In this document: positions 1 through 9,070 of the stretch, in pieces
Layout of the letters: each line of letters opens with the position of its first letter
Position numbering within the stretch: the stretch's first letter is position 1
Assembly: GCF_027257875.1 (NCBI RefSeq)
Contig: NZ_JAPVQY010000037.1
Coordinates: forward strand, 19,376 to 83,375
Length of the DNA stretch: 64,000 nt
Direction of reading: 5' to 3'
Source: Burkholderia sp. IMCC1007
GTDB taxonomy: Bacteria; Pseudomonadota; Gammaproteobacteria; Burkholderiales; Burkholderiaceae
Position numbers and translations under genes: made by a program
The notes under the pieces: model-generated
Database searches by the model: none
What the model saw: the letters and a program-made list of their open reading frames with translations, nothing else
What the model was told of the DNA's origin: nothing

Positions 1-87
1 CGTCATCGTCGGGAGGGTCACGTTGGCAACTCCAACGAGATGCTCACGCGCCCATTCGCGCGCTTCCTTTTTGGTGTAGCGGGCCAT
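1..87 (-). CDS. dihydrodipicolinate synthase (DapA) family protein, N-terminal fragment
   Basis: Only the first 29 codons lie in the window; the gene runs off the left edge. The start reads MARYTKKEAREWAREHLVG, followed by VANVTLPTMT, which resembles the N-terminus of DapA-family aldolases (pyruvate-dependent lyases and hydratases) where the barrel begins. A good ribosome site, AAGGAG, lies seven bases before the ATG. The next gene upstream on the same strand is an ornithine cyclodeaminase family gene 51 bases away, so the two may be co-transcribed. The family call rests on a short stretch and the substrate cannot be told. Confidence 0.5.
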   Translation of the reverse strand, partial: MARYTKKEAREWAREHLVGVANVTLPTMT

Positions 88-138
88 GCAGTGCTCCTTG
101 TAGTCTGCGGGGTATCCGGTGTCGCGTCAGGCACGCGC

Positions 139-1143
139 CTAGCGCTTGGTTTCGAATTCGATCGGCAACGGCGTGGCAAGTCCCGCCTCGATCGCCTTGT
201 CGAGGATCAGCCCGGCAACCACGATGTCCTGCAGGCCGCCGCCGACCGACTTGTACATTCGGGTCCGCGCATCCTTCAGACGGTCGTCGAGCGCGCCCGC
301 GACCAGCTCCGCGAGACTGAACGACTTGTCGTGAAACGCGATGCCCGCCGTGTGCGCGGCGAGCATGTCGCCGGTCTCCTCCAGCACTTCCTCCAGCATG
401 TCGCACACGATGATGTCGCTTCGCGCAACGACCGAAACATCGATCTCGCGCTGCTCGGGAATCGTCGAGCCAATGGAGACAACGGTCGCGCCAGGCTGCA
501 ACCAGTCGCCAAACAGGATCGGCTGCTCATCCCGCGAGCGGGCCGCGGCCAGCACCAGGTCGGCCGCTTCGACCGCTTCCTGCGCGGATGCCACGCCCCG
601 CGCGGGCACGCCGAGGTCGCGCGTCACGGCTTCCGCGAAGGCGGCCCGGCGTTCTGGCGTCGGGCTGAACACGACGACCTCGGTCAAATCCCGCACCGCG
701 GCAATCGCTCGGGTATGCATCGACGCTTCGAGGCCGCTGCCCAGTACCGCCAGACGGGCGGCCTTCCCAGGCGCAAGCCGGTCGAGCGCCGCGGCGGAAG
801 TGGCTGCCGTGCGAAAACCCGTGACGAGGTTGCCGTCGACGAACGCCGCGATGCGGCTCGTTTCCCGGTCGAACAGCACGATCACGTATTCGACACCGGG
901 CACGGCCGAGCCCATCGCCATCCCCATGACCTTGGCCCCGTAGTAGCGGCTCCCCACGGGAACGGCCGGCAGTGTGCGCAGCCACGTCTTGCCGGCGACT
1001 GCGACCGTTCGCGGCGGCGTGCTCTTGGGCGGAATGGATTGGGCGTAGGCCGCCTGAAGGGCATGGATCGCGTCCTTCCAGACGAAAACGGCGCGCGCGG
1101 CCTCGCTGGACACGAACACGGGTGCAAACGAAGAAATGGTCAT
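139..1143 (-). CDS. ornithine cyclodeaminase / mu-crystallin family protein
   Basis: A 334-residue NAD(P)-dependent enzyme of the OCD/mu-crystallin family, whose members act as cyclodeaminases or ketimine reductases on amino or imino acids. Seen: the family signature VTGFRTAATSAAA near residue 115, then a Rossmann dinucleotide-binding stretch AVLGSGLEASMHTRAI, and the conserved SIGSTIPEQREID region. I start at the ATG at 1143 (MTISSFAPVF), because the 37 residues that an earlier start would add look non-conserved. No strong ribosome site is visible. It lies just upstream of a DapA-family gene, suggesting joint amino- or keto-acid metabolism; the substrate is unknown. Confidence 0.8.
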   Translation of the reverse strand: MTISSFAPVFVSSEAARAVFVWKDAIHALQAAYAQSIPPKSTPPRTVAVAGKTWLRTLPAVPVGSRYYGAKVMGMAMGSAVPGVEYVIVLFDRETSRIAAFVDGNLVTGFRTAATSAAALDRLAPGKAARLAVLGSGLEASMHTRAIAAVRDLTEVVVFSPTPERRAAFAEAVTRDLGVPARGVASAQEAVEAADLVLAAARSRDEQPILFGDWLQPGATVVSIGSTIPEQREIDVSVVARSDIIVCDMLEEVLEETGDMLAAHTAGIAFHDKSFSLAELVAGALDDRLKDARTRMYKSVGGGLQDIVVAGLILDKAIEAGLATPLPIEFETKR

Positions 1144-1282
1144 ATGCAGAACCGGAAGTTGACTTGAAGGGCTCGGCCGGCCGCGCAGCAGACTATCGAT
1201 GTGCGACAGGGCTCGAGAGCGATGAACGGGTACCGGGTCGCGGAGTCGCCGCATGTGATGCGAGCGCTCCGCGGCGTCCGGA

Positions 1283-1858
1283 TCACAGCTCCCGTGTGAT
1301 TTCTGTCGCGATCGTCAGCTGCACGTTGTCGGACAGCGCGTGAGGAATCGCATCCATGCCGTAAGCACTGCGACTGATATTCGCCGTCGCCTCGAATCCG
1401 ACCACGGGATGTCGCGTCCACGGATTCACCGCGCGATCGATCAGCGTCGCGTCGAACAGGGCCGGCAGCGTGACGCCACGGATCGTGAGATCCCCGTCGA
1501 TCGCGTACTGGCGACCGTCGAGCAGCCGCACCGAACGGGAGACGAAAACGATCTTCGGATGTGCGTCAACGTACAGCCAGTCGGCGCCGCGCAAGTGTTC
1601 GTCACGCAGGTCGAACGCCGTGTCGATGGACGCGGCATCGATTTCGAACGACACCCGTGATGCCTCGATGCACACGTCGTCGAACGCCAGTCGCGCATCG
1701 AAGCGCCTGAATATCCCGGGCGTACGCGTAAGCCCGAGATGACGGACCGAGAAGCCGACGTGGGTATGTGCGGCTTCGAATGACCATGCCTGGCGTGCCA
1801 CCGAGTCCGGCTCGACGACAGCGGCGTTACGTAGGAACGGCAGCGGGAAGTTCAACAT
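1283..1858 (-). CDS. YceI family protein (lipocalin-like isoprenoid-binding fold)
   Basis: A 191-residue YceI-domain protein. YceI proteins form a beta-barrel that binds isoprenoid lipids; many are periplasmic, but no clear signal peptide is seen here, so this one may be cytoplasmic. Seen: the domain from about residue 25 (WSFEAAHTHVGFSVRHLG) to the end, with the typical FEIDAASIDT and LTIRGVTLP blocks. A GGAG ribosome site precedes the ATG by eight bases. It is divergent from the GntR regulator that starts 317 bases away, so that regulator may control it. The function in this organism is unknown. Confidence 0.8.
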   Translation of the reverse strand: MLNFPLPFLRNAAVVEPDSVARQAWSFEAAHTHVGFSVRHLGLTRTPGIFRRFDARLAFDDVCIEASRVSFEIDAASIDTAFDLRDEHLRGADWLYVDAHPKIVFVSRSVRLLDGRQYAIDGDLTIRGVTLPALFDATLIDRAVNPWTRHPVVGFEATANISRSAYGMDAIPHALSDNVQLTIATEITREL

Positions 1859-2175
1859 GCGGAGTCTCCAGCCCGGTTACACCGAGCTATTCGTCTTGAC
1901 GCCATGCTAACCGCGAGAAAACATCAATGCAACTATTGCGACGCCTCATTTTTGAAATTGATTCATATCTTTCGCGTATACCCGGAGGTCAATAGCGGCT
2001 TGGTGGCCGATCAGGCATAATGAGTCGTCGATTGATGCGTTCAATCACGCCCCAATCCGCTGACATGAATCGCGCTCCATCGCCTGCCCATTGGCAGGAA
2101 TGGGGCCGCGGACCATCCACGAATCAATAGCCCTCACCTGACCAAAGAGCCTTCCCGCGCGGGGCGGCCGAGAAT
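1859..2175. promoter_or_regulatory. divergent intergenic region between yceI-like and gntR-like genes
   Basis: This 317-base gap holds the outward promoters of the YceI gene (left) and the GntR gene (right). The part from about 1910 to 1990 is clearly AT-richer than its surroundings, as expected for promoters. I see no convincing long palindrome and no open frame that looks like a gene. Confidence 0.45.
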
Positions 2176-2856
2176 ATGTCTGTACAAACGAACCTGATCG
2201 ATGACGATGTGCTGCGGCTGCGTGAGTACATCGAGGCCCACGTCGCCACGAGCGGCGACCTGCGCCTGCCACCGGAACCGAAGCTCAGCGAGGCATTGGG
2301 CGTTTCGCGCGGAAGGCTGCGCACGGTGCTGAAAAGGCTCGAGGACGAAGGCGTCATCTGGCGACATGTCGGCAAGGGCACCTTCGTCGGCCCGAAGCAG
2401 GTCACGCCCGACGACGAGACCTGGTCCTCGTCCATCAGCGTCGACGACATCATGGATGCGCGGCTCGTGCTCGAGCCGCAGCTCGCCGCGCAGGCAGCCG
2501 TGCACGCGACGGCCGCCGACGTCGCGGCGATGACGCAGTGCCTCGCCGACATGGCCGAAACGGCGCCGTTTATGCCGTGGAAACGTCTGGACGAGCACCT
2601 GCACCGCCTCATCGCGCAATCGACGCACAACGCGCTGCTGCTGCTGCTGTACGACACGATGCGGGTGCAGGTGCGCCTCAATCTGGACGCACGCATGGAA
2701 GAGGTGTTCTCTTCGCAGACGGGCCCTCGGCACGATACCGACGACGAACACCGACAGCTCGTCGATGCGATCCGCACGCACAATCCGACACGCGCGGAGC
2801 AATTGATGCGCGAACATCTTCGCTCGGTGAGAACCCGGTTGTTCGGCTTGCGCTAG
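2176..2856 (+). CDS. GntR/FadR-family transcriptional regulator
   Basis: A 226-residue regulator with an N-terminal winged helix-turn-helix (about residues 10-75; LSEALGVSRGRLRTVLKRLEDEGV is the recognition region) and a C-terminal FCD effector domain (about residues 90-220) with the D-x3-H and terminal H residues that bind a metal in this class. FCD regulators usually respond to organic acids or aromatic carboxylates. It is divergent from the YceI gene and convergent with the first Rieske oxygenase gene. By position it is a candidate regulator of the demethylase region (VanR-like role), but this is inference. The ribosome site is weak. Confidence 0.85.
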   Translation: MSVQTNLIDDDVLRLREYIEAHVATSGDLRLPPEPKLSEALGVSRGRLRTVLKRLEDEGVIWRHVGKGTFVGPKQVTPDDETWSSSISVDDIMDARLVLEPQLAAQAAVHATAADVAAMTQCLADMAETAPFMPWKRLDEHLHRLIAQSTHNALLLLLYDTMRVQVRLNLDARMEEVFSSQTGPRHDTDDEHRQLVDAIRTHNPTRAEQLMREHLRSVRTRLFGLR

Positions 2857-2997
2857 TACGCGCTTCGAGGGGCGGCGTAATTTGCCCGTCTGCGACGCGA
2901 ATCGTTCCTCCCGGATGACGCACCTCCTGGCGCCGGCCCGTGCTGGATGCGCATCGCAAGAACCCTTTGCCGGCCCGCCGTTTCCGGTGGCTCCAGG

Positions 2998-3025
2998 GGC
3001 TCCGGCACGATAACTCGCCGGAGCC
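2998..3025. terminator. hairpin between convergent gntR-like and Rieske genes
   Basis: GGCTCCGGC at 2998-3006 pairs perfectly with GCCGGAGCC at 3017-3025 across a 10-base loop. An outer GGTGGCTCC copy offers an alternative stem. It sits between the stop of the GntR gene and the stop of the oppositely read oxygenase gene, where a bidirectional terminator is expected. There is no clear U-tract. Confidence 0.5.
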
Positions 3026-3042
3026 ACCGTGCGCGCGGCCCG

Positions 3043-4095
3043 TTACGCCGTCGTCTCGCTCTTTTGCTCAGCGGCCGCGCGCTCTTCTTCGAGTCGCTGA
3101 TTCACGGCCCAGCGGAACTGCGAGAGCGCGGCATCGATGCCGAAGGGCATCATCTTGAAGCCGGGATCGAGCTCAAGATTGCGGTGCTGCGCACTGATCA
3201 TTTCGCGATCCTCATCGAAGGCGTCCACCACCGACTGATGGATCGACCGTGTCACCTCCGGCTTGTCGAGCGAGAAATTGTGCGGATGCGCGAAGAAGTA
3301 GTGTGTCGAGCCCTCCGTCTCCGGCGTCAGCGCCTGGCAACCGTGGAATTCCGCCGCGTCCACCCGGGTCCCCTCCGGCGCACCGGTCCCCACGGGCGCC
3401 ATGCCCGAATCCATGCGCAGGATCGCGGGAATCGTGAAGTCGTAAATGTTCCAGCGATCGACCTTGCCCGGCCAGTCACGCACCGCTTTCACGAACGGCG
3501 GCGGATCGGTGTTCAGCGTCCAGCGCGTAATGCGTACGCCGTCCTTGATCCGCTCCACTTTCGGCCGCACCGTCGCGTAATCCTCTCCACCGCCCAGCGT
3601 CGTGGGATGGACATAGGGCAGATGCGAAAAGTCCAGCAGGTTATCGCAGATCAACAGGTAGTTGACGTCGTAGTGGATATACCCGGGCAGCGAACGCCAC
3701 TGTGGATCGTCAACCCAATGCGTGTCGGGAATCGCGGACGGATCGGCCAGCTCGGGCTCTCCCATCCAGATCCAGACCCAGCGGTGCTGCTCCACCACCG
3801 GGAACTGCCTCACCTTCGCATGCGCCGGGATTCGCTCCTGCGCCGGCGCCTCGACACATGTGCCCTGACTGTCGAATTTCAGTCCGTGATACATGCACCG
3901 CACGCAGTCGCCTTCGCGTCGGCCGTGCGACAGCGGCGCGCCACGATGGCAGCAGCGATCCGCAAGCGCGATCACCTCGCCGGACTCCTTGCGGTAGAGC
4001 ATCACCGGCGTATTGATGATGGTGCGGGAAAACAGCTTGTCGCCTTGCACCTCGTGCGACCAAGCAGCTACGTACCATGTATTGCGGATGAACAT
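3043..4095 (-). CDS. Rieske non-heme iron oxygenase, VanA-like (aromatic O-demethylase type)
   Basis: A 350-residue oxygenase subunit. Seen: Rieske [2Fe-2S] ligands CCH (about residue 46) and CMYH (about residue 66), and the mononuclear iron motif DFSHLPYVH (about residues 155-163). Length and layout fit the VanA class of single-component oxygenases, which with a VanB-type reductase demethylate methoxy aromatics such as vanillate, releasing formaldehyde. I start at the ATG at 4095 (MFIRNTWYVAAW), which matches family N-termini and has a GGAG ribosome site; an upstream ATG in frame adds unrelated residues. It is divergent from a LysR gene 100 bases away, its likely regulator. The substrate is unproven. 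Confidence 0.85.
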   Translation of the reverse strand: MFIRNTWYVAAWSHEVQGDKLFSRTIINTPVMLYRKESGEVIALADRCCHRGAPLSHGRREGDCVRCMYHGLKFDSQGTCVEAPAQERIPAHAKVRQFPVVEQHRWVWIWMGEPELADPSAIPDTHWVDDPQWRSLPGYIHYDVNYLLICDNLLDFSHLPYVHPTTLGGGEDYATVRPKVERIKDGVRITRWTLNTDPPPFVKAVRDWPGKVDRWNIYDFTIPAILRMDSGMAPVGTGAPEGTRVDAAEFHGCQALTPETEGSTHYFFAHPHNFSLDKPEVTRSIHQSVVDAFDEDREMISAQHRNLELDPGFKMMPFGIDAALSQFRWAVNQRLEEERAAAEQKSETTA

Positions 4096-4162
4096 CGCTC
4101 GTCTCCTGTTTGTTGTAGGACATGCTGTTGCACGTCGCGCCATAACGATAGAATCGGATCCG

Positions 4163-4186
4163 TGATGCATCAACCTAATGGGATTA
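4163..4186. promoter_or_regulatory. palindromic elements in the Rieske/LysR divergent promoter
   Basis: Two small dyads lie in the 100-base gap: TGATGCATCA (4163-4172, perfect) and TAAT-GGG-ATTA (4176-4186). LysR regulators commonly bind T-N11-A dyads in such divergent gaps, so this is a plausible operator. If translation of the LysR gene began at 4178, its start would lie inside the second dyad, which favours the start at 4196. Confidence 0.4.
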
Positions 4187-4195
4187 ATTCAACCT

Positions 4196-5134
4196 ATGCA
4201 CGCCGCGCATATACGTGATCTCGATCTGAACCTGCTGGTGCTGTTCGACGCGATGCTTCGCGAGCGAAGTGTCACGCGCGCGGCGGCGGAAGTCGGCCTA
4301 TCCCAGGGGGCCATGAGCCATGCACTCAATCGTCTGAGGACGTTTTTCGAGGATCCGCTGTTCGTCAAGACGCCTGCGGGCATGGAGCCCACGCAAAAGG
4401 CCTCGCAACTGGGCACGACGATCACGGTGGTGATGACGGCATTGAGGGAGCGGGTTCTCTCGCAAGCGAGCTTCGATCCCGCGACGGCGCGACGCATGTT
4501 CGTGATATGCATGACGGACATGGGGGAACTCGTCTTCCTGCCGCCGCTCGTGCGGCGCCTGCGGGAAGTCGCGCCCTACTGTTCGGTGCGCTCCGTGCAG
4601 GTGCCGCTGGAGGACATCGAGGCCACGCTTGCCGCGGGCGACGCCGATCTCGCGCTCGGCTCCGTGCACGCCGCGCCTGACGGCCTGTACCAGCAGCAAC
4701 TGTTTCTGCACACGTTCGTCACGATGGTCAGCGTGCACAACAAGGCCATTGGCAGAACGATCAGCCGTGCGCAATTCGAGCGCGCACCGCAAATCGTCGT
4801 GTCGCTGACGGGCCGCGCGAGCGCCGCCTACGATAGTGCGTTCGAGGAATACGGAATCAAGCGGAACGTCTTTCTGACCACACCGCACTTTCTGGTCGTA
4901 CCGCACCTGATCAACGCGCAGCCGGACCTGATCGCGACGGTACCGCTGGAACTCGCGAACGTCTTTGCGAAGCTCGGCACGGTGCGGATCGTCCCTCCGC
5001 CCGTGCCATTGCCGCCATTCGCGCTACGCCAGCATTGGCATCCGCGTTTCCACGACGATTCGGCCAACATGTGGCTACGTCGCCTCATCAAGCAGACGTT
5101 CGACCGCTATCCGGATATCGACGGCGATTCATGA
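4196..5134 (+). CDS. LysR-family transcriptional regulator
   Basis: A 312-residue LysR regulator. The N-terminal helix-turn-helix is clear (LNLLVLFDAMLRERSVTRAA, then VGLSQGAMSHALNRLR), followed by the two-lobed effector domain from about residue 90. The opening HIRDLDLNLLVLFDAML resembles the NodD/SyrM-like branch that often controls aromatic catabolism. I take the ATG at 4196, not the one at 4178, because the palindrome in the promoter gap overlaps the latter. It is divergent from the first Rieske oxygenase gene and probably regulates it. A 35-base perfect palindrome follows its stop. Confidence 0.88.
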   Translation: MHAAHIRDLDLNLLVLFDAMLRERSVTRAAAEVGLSQGAMSHALNRLRTFFEDPLFVKTPAGMEPTQKASQLGTTITVVMTALRERVLSQASFDPATARRMFVICMTDMGELVFLPPLVRRLREVAPYCSVRSVQVPLEDIEATLAAGDADLALGSVHAAPDGLYQQQLFLHTFVTMVSVHNKAIGRTISRAQFERAPQIVVSLTGRASAAYDSAFEEYGIKRNVFLTTPHFLVVPHLINAQPDLIATVPLELANVFAKLGTVRIVPPPVPLPPFALRQHWHPRFHDDSANMWLRRLIKQTFDRYPDIDGDS

Positions 5135-5155
5135 GGCGAGGACATCGCGCGTGTC

Positions 5156-5190
5156 GAAGGCCGGTCCGGCGTCACGCCGGACCGGCCTTC
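5156..5190. terminator. strong bidirectional terminator, 17-bp arms
   Basis: The arms at 5156-5172 and 5174-5190 are perfectly complementary around a single central base (5173), beginning GAAGGCCGG and ending CCGGCCTTC. It lies between the stop of the LysR gene and the stop of the porin gene read from the other strand, so it can end both transcripts. There is no U-run on either side. Confidence 0.75.
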
Positions 5191-5200
5191 GCCGCTGCAA

Positions 5201-6286
5201 TCAGAACATGTGCATGATGCCGACGGTGGCCCCCGTCGTCGTGCCCGCAGGCGCAAAGAGCGACGTCGTTCCCGCACCCGGCGACAGCCCTAGATTCGCC
5301 TTGCCGTGATTGTTGACGAAGCCGACCTGCGCATACACGCCAGTGCGCTTCGACAGGAAATAGGTCGCGCCCGCCGCGCTCATCAGCGAGTGACTGGACG
5401 AATCGTTGCGGTCGCTGACGTACCAGACGCCGACATTGAGATCCAGTTGCGGCAAGGCGAAGTAATCGACGCCGCCACCGTACACGTTGTTGGTCGCTCC
5501 GCCCTCGACCTTGAAGCTCTCGAACGATGCCTTTGCGGTGACCGGGCCGAACTTGTACGCCGCGCCGATCAGCCGTCCGACATACGGGACATTGCCGGCC
5601 GGAACCGTGATGACCGACCCGCCTGCATGGCTGTCGAAAAAGGCCGAATCAATGGTCAGTCCGCCCCACTCGTACTTCAAGCGAGCCGAATACTGGCGGC
5701 CCGACTGGAAATCGCCGGCCACGCCGCCGAACGAGTACATCACACTACCCTGGAAGCCGGACACCACCGGGCTCGTATATGAAATCGCGTTCGAGCTGAA
5801 CGAACCCGTCACACTGACGTTGTTGGAATAGATGGCCAGGATGCTGCCGAATTCCGAAAACTCCCGCGGATCGAGTGCCCACGCGGCCAGAAAAAACGGG
5901 GAAAACTGCAGACCGGCCTTCACCTCACCGAAGCCGCCCTTGAGTCCGACATACGCCTCTCGGCCGAACAGGTTTCCGTTTCCGTTGTTGAGGCCACCGT
6001 TGGACAATCCGATCCCGCTCTCGAGCTTGAATATCGCCTGAAGACCGCCGCCCAAGTCCTCAGTGCCGGTCAGGCCGAAGATCGCAGGCGCGATCCCCCC
6101 GTTCTGAAATCCGACGAACTTCCCTGTATTTCCCCCAGTCGCCAGGTTCATCGTTTTACTGAGATAGAGGACGCCGGTATCCGCAATTCCGTACAGCGTG
6201 ACGCTGCTTTGCGCATGGGCCGATACCGCAAAAAGAAGGCTCGACGCTACTGCGGTCGTCACCCTGAAAACGCACCTCCGGTACAT
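5201..6286 (-). CDS. outer-membrane porin, OmpC-like Gram-negative porin family
   Basis: A 361-residue general porin. Seen: a signal peptide ending near SAHAQ, the porin opening SSVTLYGIADTGVLYLSK, repeated amphipathic strands, the conserved GFQNGGIAPAIFGLTGTEDLGGG block near residue 60, and a C-terminal strand ending in M-F, where an aromatic residue is needed for outer-membrane insertion. A near-perfect ribosome site, AAGGAG, lies before the ATG. Placed between the LysR/Rieske pair and the formylglutathione hydrolase gene, it likely admits the aromatic substrate of this region. Porins of this type are common next to catabolic clusters in Burkholderia. Confidence 0.9.
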   Translation of the reverse strand: MYRRCVFRVTTAVASSLLFAVSAHAQSSVTLYGIADTGVLYLSKTMNLATGGNTGKFVGFQNGGIAPAIFGLTGTEDLGGGLQAIFKLESGIGLSNGGLNNGNGNLFGREAYVGLKGGFGEVKAGLQFSPFFLAAWALDPREFSEFGSILAIYSNNVSVTGSFSSNAISYTSPVVSGFQGSVMYSFGGVAGDFQSGRQYSARLKYEWGGLTIDSAFFDSHAGGSVITVPAGNVPYVGRLIGAAYKFGPVTAKASFESFKVEGGATNNVYGGGVDYFALPQLDLNVGVWYVSDRNDSSSHSLMSAAGATYFLSKRTGVYAQVGFVNNHGKANLGLSPGAGTTSLFAPAGTTTGATVGIMHMF

Positions 6287-6878
6287 GACTGTCTCCTTGA
6301 TTTATTCTCTAAATAAAAAACACTTCGCATTACGAAGTACTTGCGGCGGCACTTACGACTGTCAGACATCAAATTGAAACGAGATGTCGCGTTTTTCTCG
6401 GGGACTCCCTTGCAACACCCAGACTTGAGATCGCGGACCCACCATCCCGAACGGAAAAGCTGACCTTTCGCGCTCACGCCTTCTGCTTCGGTCAGCAAGC
6501 TCTCCGGCACCGCGGTCGCTTTCAGCGCAAGTCGAGACCGTTCTCCATCAGAGACCTAGCATCCCAAATATCGATACGGCAAGGATCATAATATGCCGAT
6601 GATCGCCGCCGAACAATCGCGTTTTCCCTGCATCGCATTACGTCCACGCTAGGAACCCTAAGTTCATAGACGGCTCGAATCGTATTTAATTTAAACGACT
6701 ATCTTGACCAAACCGCGACAACTCCGTTGCGAAACATACGCGAGCCGCGACGCGGACCTCCACGCACGTCGCTGACGACGTGAGTCGGCATCTCGCAATG
6801 AATCATTGGTACCAGTGATAATGCCGCTCCGCCACTCTTGCCCGAGGAATGGCGGACCGTCGACCGGGTAGGTAAAAG
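6287..6878. other. 592-base non-coding region upstream of the porin gene
   Basis: No supportable gene. The segment 6540-6720 is AT-rich and should hold the porin promoter, read leftward. A hairpin with arms CACGTCG/CGACGTG and loop CTGA (6765-6782) lies about 100 bases past the stop of the formylglutathione hydrolase gene and could end that transcript. The rest shows nothing I recognise. Confidence 0.5.
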
Positions 6879-7766
6879 TCACCCGAGCCCGATTGATGAT
6901 GCGCCGGCGCCCGAGGCTTGTACCGCCCGCAGGATGCGTGCGTGGTGAAGGATGTGATCTTCCATGAAGCTCTGGACGAAGAAAAATCCATGGTCGTAAC
7001 CTGCATGGCGACGCAGCGCAAGCGGCTGATGCGCGACTTCGCACGCACGTTCAAACACGTCAGGGTTCAGCTGTTGCGCGAGAAACTGGTCTGCCAGCCC
7101 CTGATCGATCAGGATGCCCTCACGGAACCTGTGGCGAGCGTTGCCCACGAGCTCGCTCGCGTCGTATTGCTGCCACGCGTCGCGATCGGCGCCAAGATAG
7201 CCGCTGAACGCCTTCTCGCCCCACGGGCAGCGGGTCGGCGCCGCAATCGGCGCGAACGCCGACACTGACCGATAGATCTCCGGGTTGCGCAGCGCCAGCA
7301 CCAATGCGCCATGACCCCCCATCGAATGGCCGAAGATGCCAAGGCGAGCGCCATCGATGGGCAACGCGCCGAGCGCCGTCTCGCGCAACTCGTCCCGCAC
7401 GTATGAATACATCCTGTAGTGCTTCGACCAGGGATCCCGAGTCGCGTCGACATAGAAGCCCGCGCTGACCCCGAAGTCCCACGATTCCGACTCGCCTGGC
7501 ACGCCCGCACCGCGCGGGCTGGTATCGGGCGCGATGAGCGCGACACCGTGTTGCGCCGCGTAGCGCTGCGCGCCGCCCTTGATCGGAAAGGTCTCTTCGG
7601 TACAGGTCAGCCCGGCCAGAAAGAACAGCGCCGGCACCTTCCTCTCCGCCGCCTCCTTCGGCATGAAAACCGAAAAACGCATCGGCAGACCGATGATCTC
7701 CGACTGATGTCTGTAGATGCATTGCGTGCCGCCGTGCGAACCGTGCGACTCGATCAATTCGAGCAT
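6879..7766 (-). CDS. fghA: S-formylglutathione hydrolase
   Basis: A 295-residue esterase-D type enzyme that hydrolyses S-formylglutathione to formate and glutathione, the last step of glutathione-dependent formaldehyde detoxification in the cytoplasm. Seen: nucleophile elbow GHSMGGHGAL, oxyanion region FFLAGLTCTEE, and the catalytic histidine in YDHGFFFVQSF near the C-terminus. I start at the ATG at 7766 (MLELIESHGSHGG), which matches family N-termini and has an AAAGGA ribosome site. Its position among three demethylase-type Rieske oxygenases strongly suggests that those enzymes release formaldehyde. No formaldehyde dehydrogenase gene lies in the window. Confidence 0.92.
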   Translation of the reverse strand: MLELIESHGSHGGTQCIYRHQSEIIGLPMRFSVFMPKEAAERKVPALFFLAGLTCTEETFPIKGGAQRYAAQHGVALIAPDTSPRGAGVPGESESWDFGVSAGFYVDATRDPWSKHYRMYSYVRDELRETALGALPIDGARLGIFGHSMGGHGALVLALRNPEIYRSVSAFAPIAAPTRCPWGEKAFSGYLGADRDAWQQYDASELVGNARHRFREGILIDQGLADQFLAQQLNPDVFERACEVAHQPLALRRHAGYDHGFFFVQSFMEDHILHHARILRAVQASGAGASSIGLG

Positions 7767-7890
7767 TGCGCTTTCCTTTACTGGAGAACGACCGGGCGAA
7801 TCGATTCGCCGTTCTTCGGATCGGCCGCGCCCGGGTCGCATCCGCCTCGATGCGCGCGGCACGGTCCGTCAGCCGAACGCTTCCTGTCCG

Positions 7891-8958
7891 TCAGTTCACC
7901 GGCTGCGGCTGTCGTTGCGTCAATTCGGCCTCGATCTGCTTGTCCAGCAGGCGGCGGACGCGAACGGCCGCTGCATCGCCTACCAGCAGTACCGGCTTGA
8001 GCGACCAGAAATCCTGCTTGCCGATCGACGCCTGCTGCCTCTCGAGCATCGGCGTGTCCTCCCTGTCGAACGTGGCCGCGAACGACTCGACAACGCTCGC
8101 CGCGATTTGCTCGCCGCGTGCGCCGCCGTCCTTCGGCACACACATCGAAAACCAGTAATGCGACGTGCTCTGCGTCTCCGGCGTGAACAGATGCGGATTG
8201 TTGAACAGGAGCCCGACGGACTCGCTCCGGGGGCGCCCAGCAGGCGTTGCGCCACCCAGCAGCAGGAGATTTGACGGGGCACTCCACCTGACGTCGAGCC
8301 AGCGGTCGACATGCAGGCCGCGCGGAACGCCGAACTGATCGCAAGCCGCATCGGGCAGGACTTCGTTGCGGATGAAACGCAGCGACCAGACATCCGCGCC
8401 GTCCTGGCGCACTTCTGTCTGCGCGTGCTTGACGGAATCGCTGCCCAGCGAATCGGGATGCAGAAATTCGATGTGTGACAGGTCGAGAATATTGTCGACC
8501 TCAAGCCTATAGTTCGCGCGCGGCCGCAGGTATGCCTTGCCGACGTACCAGCGCTCGGGATCCATGCACGAGAAATCCGGGATACTGGCCGGATCGGCGC
8601 GCGCCGGATCACCCATCCAGATCCACAGCACGCTGTATCGCTCGACGAGCGGATACGAACGTACCGTCGCGGCAGCCGGGATCCTGCCGTCGCCATGAGG
8701 ATTGTGTACGCACTGCCCGGCTCCATCGAATTCCAACCCGTGGTAGCCACATTGCACCGCGCCTTTGTCAGCCAGAAGACGCCCACAGGACAACGGCGCG
8801 AAGCGGTGCGGACAGCGATCGTACAGCGCGTGTGGCACGTTCGCGGCATCACGGAACATCACGACCGGCTGGTCGAGCAGCCTTCTGGCCAGCAACGCGC
8901 CCTTTTCGAGTTCGCTGTCCCAAGCCGCCATGTACCACGTGTTGAGCAGGTAATCCAT
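7891..8958 (-). CDS. Rieske non-heme iron oxygenase, VanA-like, second paralogue
   Basis: A 355-residue oxygenase. Seen: Rieske ligands CPH (about residue 48) and CGYH (about residue 69), the mononuclear iron motif DLSHIEFLH (about residues 155-163), and the N-terminus MDYLLNTWYMAAW shared with VanA. A GGAGA ribosome site decides the start at 8958. It lies 112 bases after the third paralogue on the same strand and 124 bases before fghA, so 9071-10120, this gene and fghA may form one transcript. Expected role: demethylation or hydroxylation of a methoxy or similar aromatic with electrons from the VanB-like reductase at 10621. The substrate is unknown. Confidence 0.85.
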   Translation of the reverse strand: MDYLLNTWYMAAWDSELEKGALLARRLLDQPVVMFRDAANVPHALYDRCPHRFAPLSCGRLLADKGAVQCGYHGLEFDGAGQCVHNPHGDGRIPAAATVRSYPLVERYSVLWIWMGDPARADPASIPDFSCMDPERWYVGKAYLRPRANYRLEVDNILDLSHIEFLHPDSLGSDSVKHAQTEVRQDGADVWSLRFIRNEVLPDAACDQFGVPRGLHVDRWLDVRWSAPSNLLLLGGATPAGRPRSESVGLLFNNPHLFTPETQSTSHYWFSMCVPKDGGARGEQIAASVVESFAATFDREDTPMLERQQASIGKQDFWSLKPVLLVGDAAAVRVRRLLDKQIEAELTQRQPQPVN

Positions 8959-9070
8959 GCTGCTGTCTCCTCTAGCTATGTATGAGCCAACGGCGGCGGT
9001 CCAAGCACACCGCTGACGATAGGTTCGCAAGCGAACGGCGTCCGCACGAACGGCGCGCTGGGTACGCCGA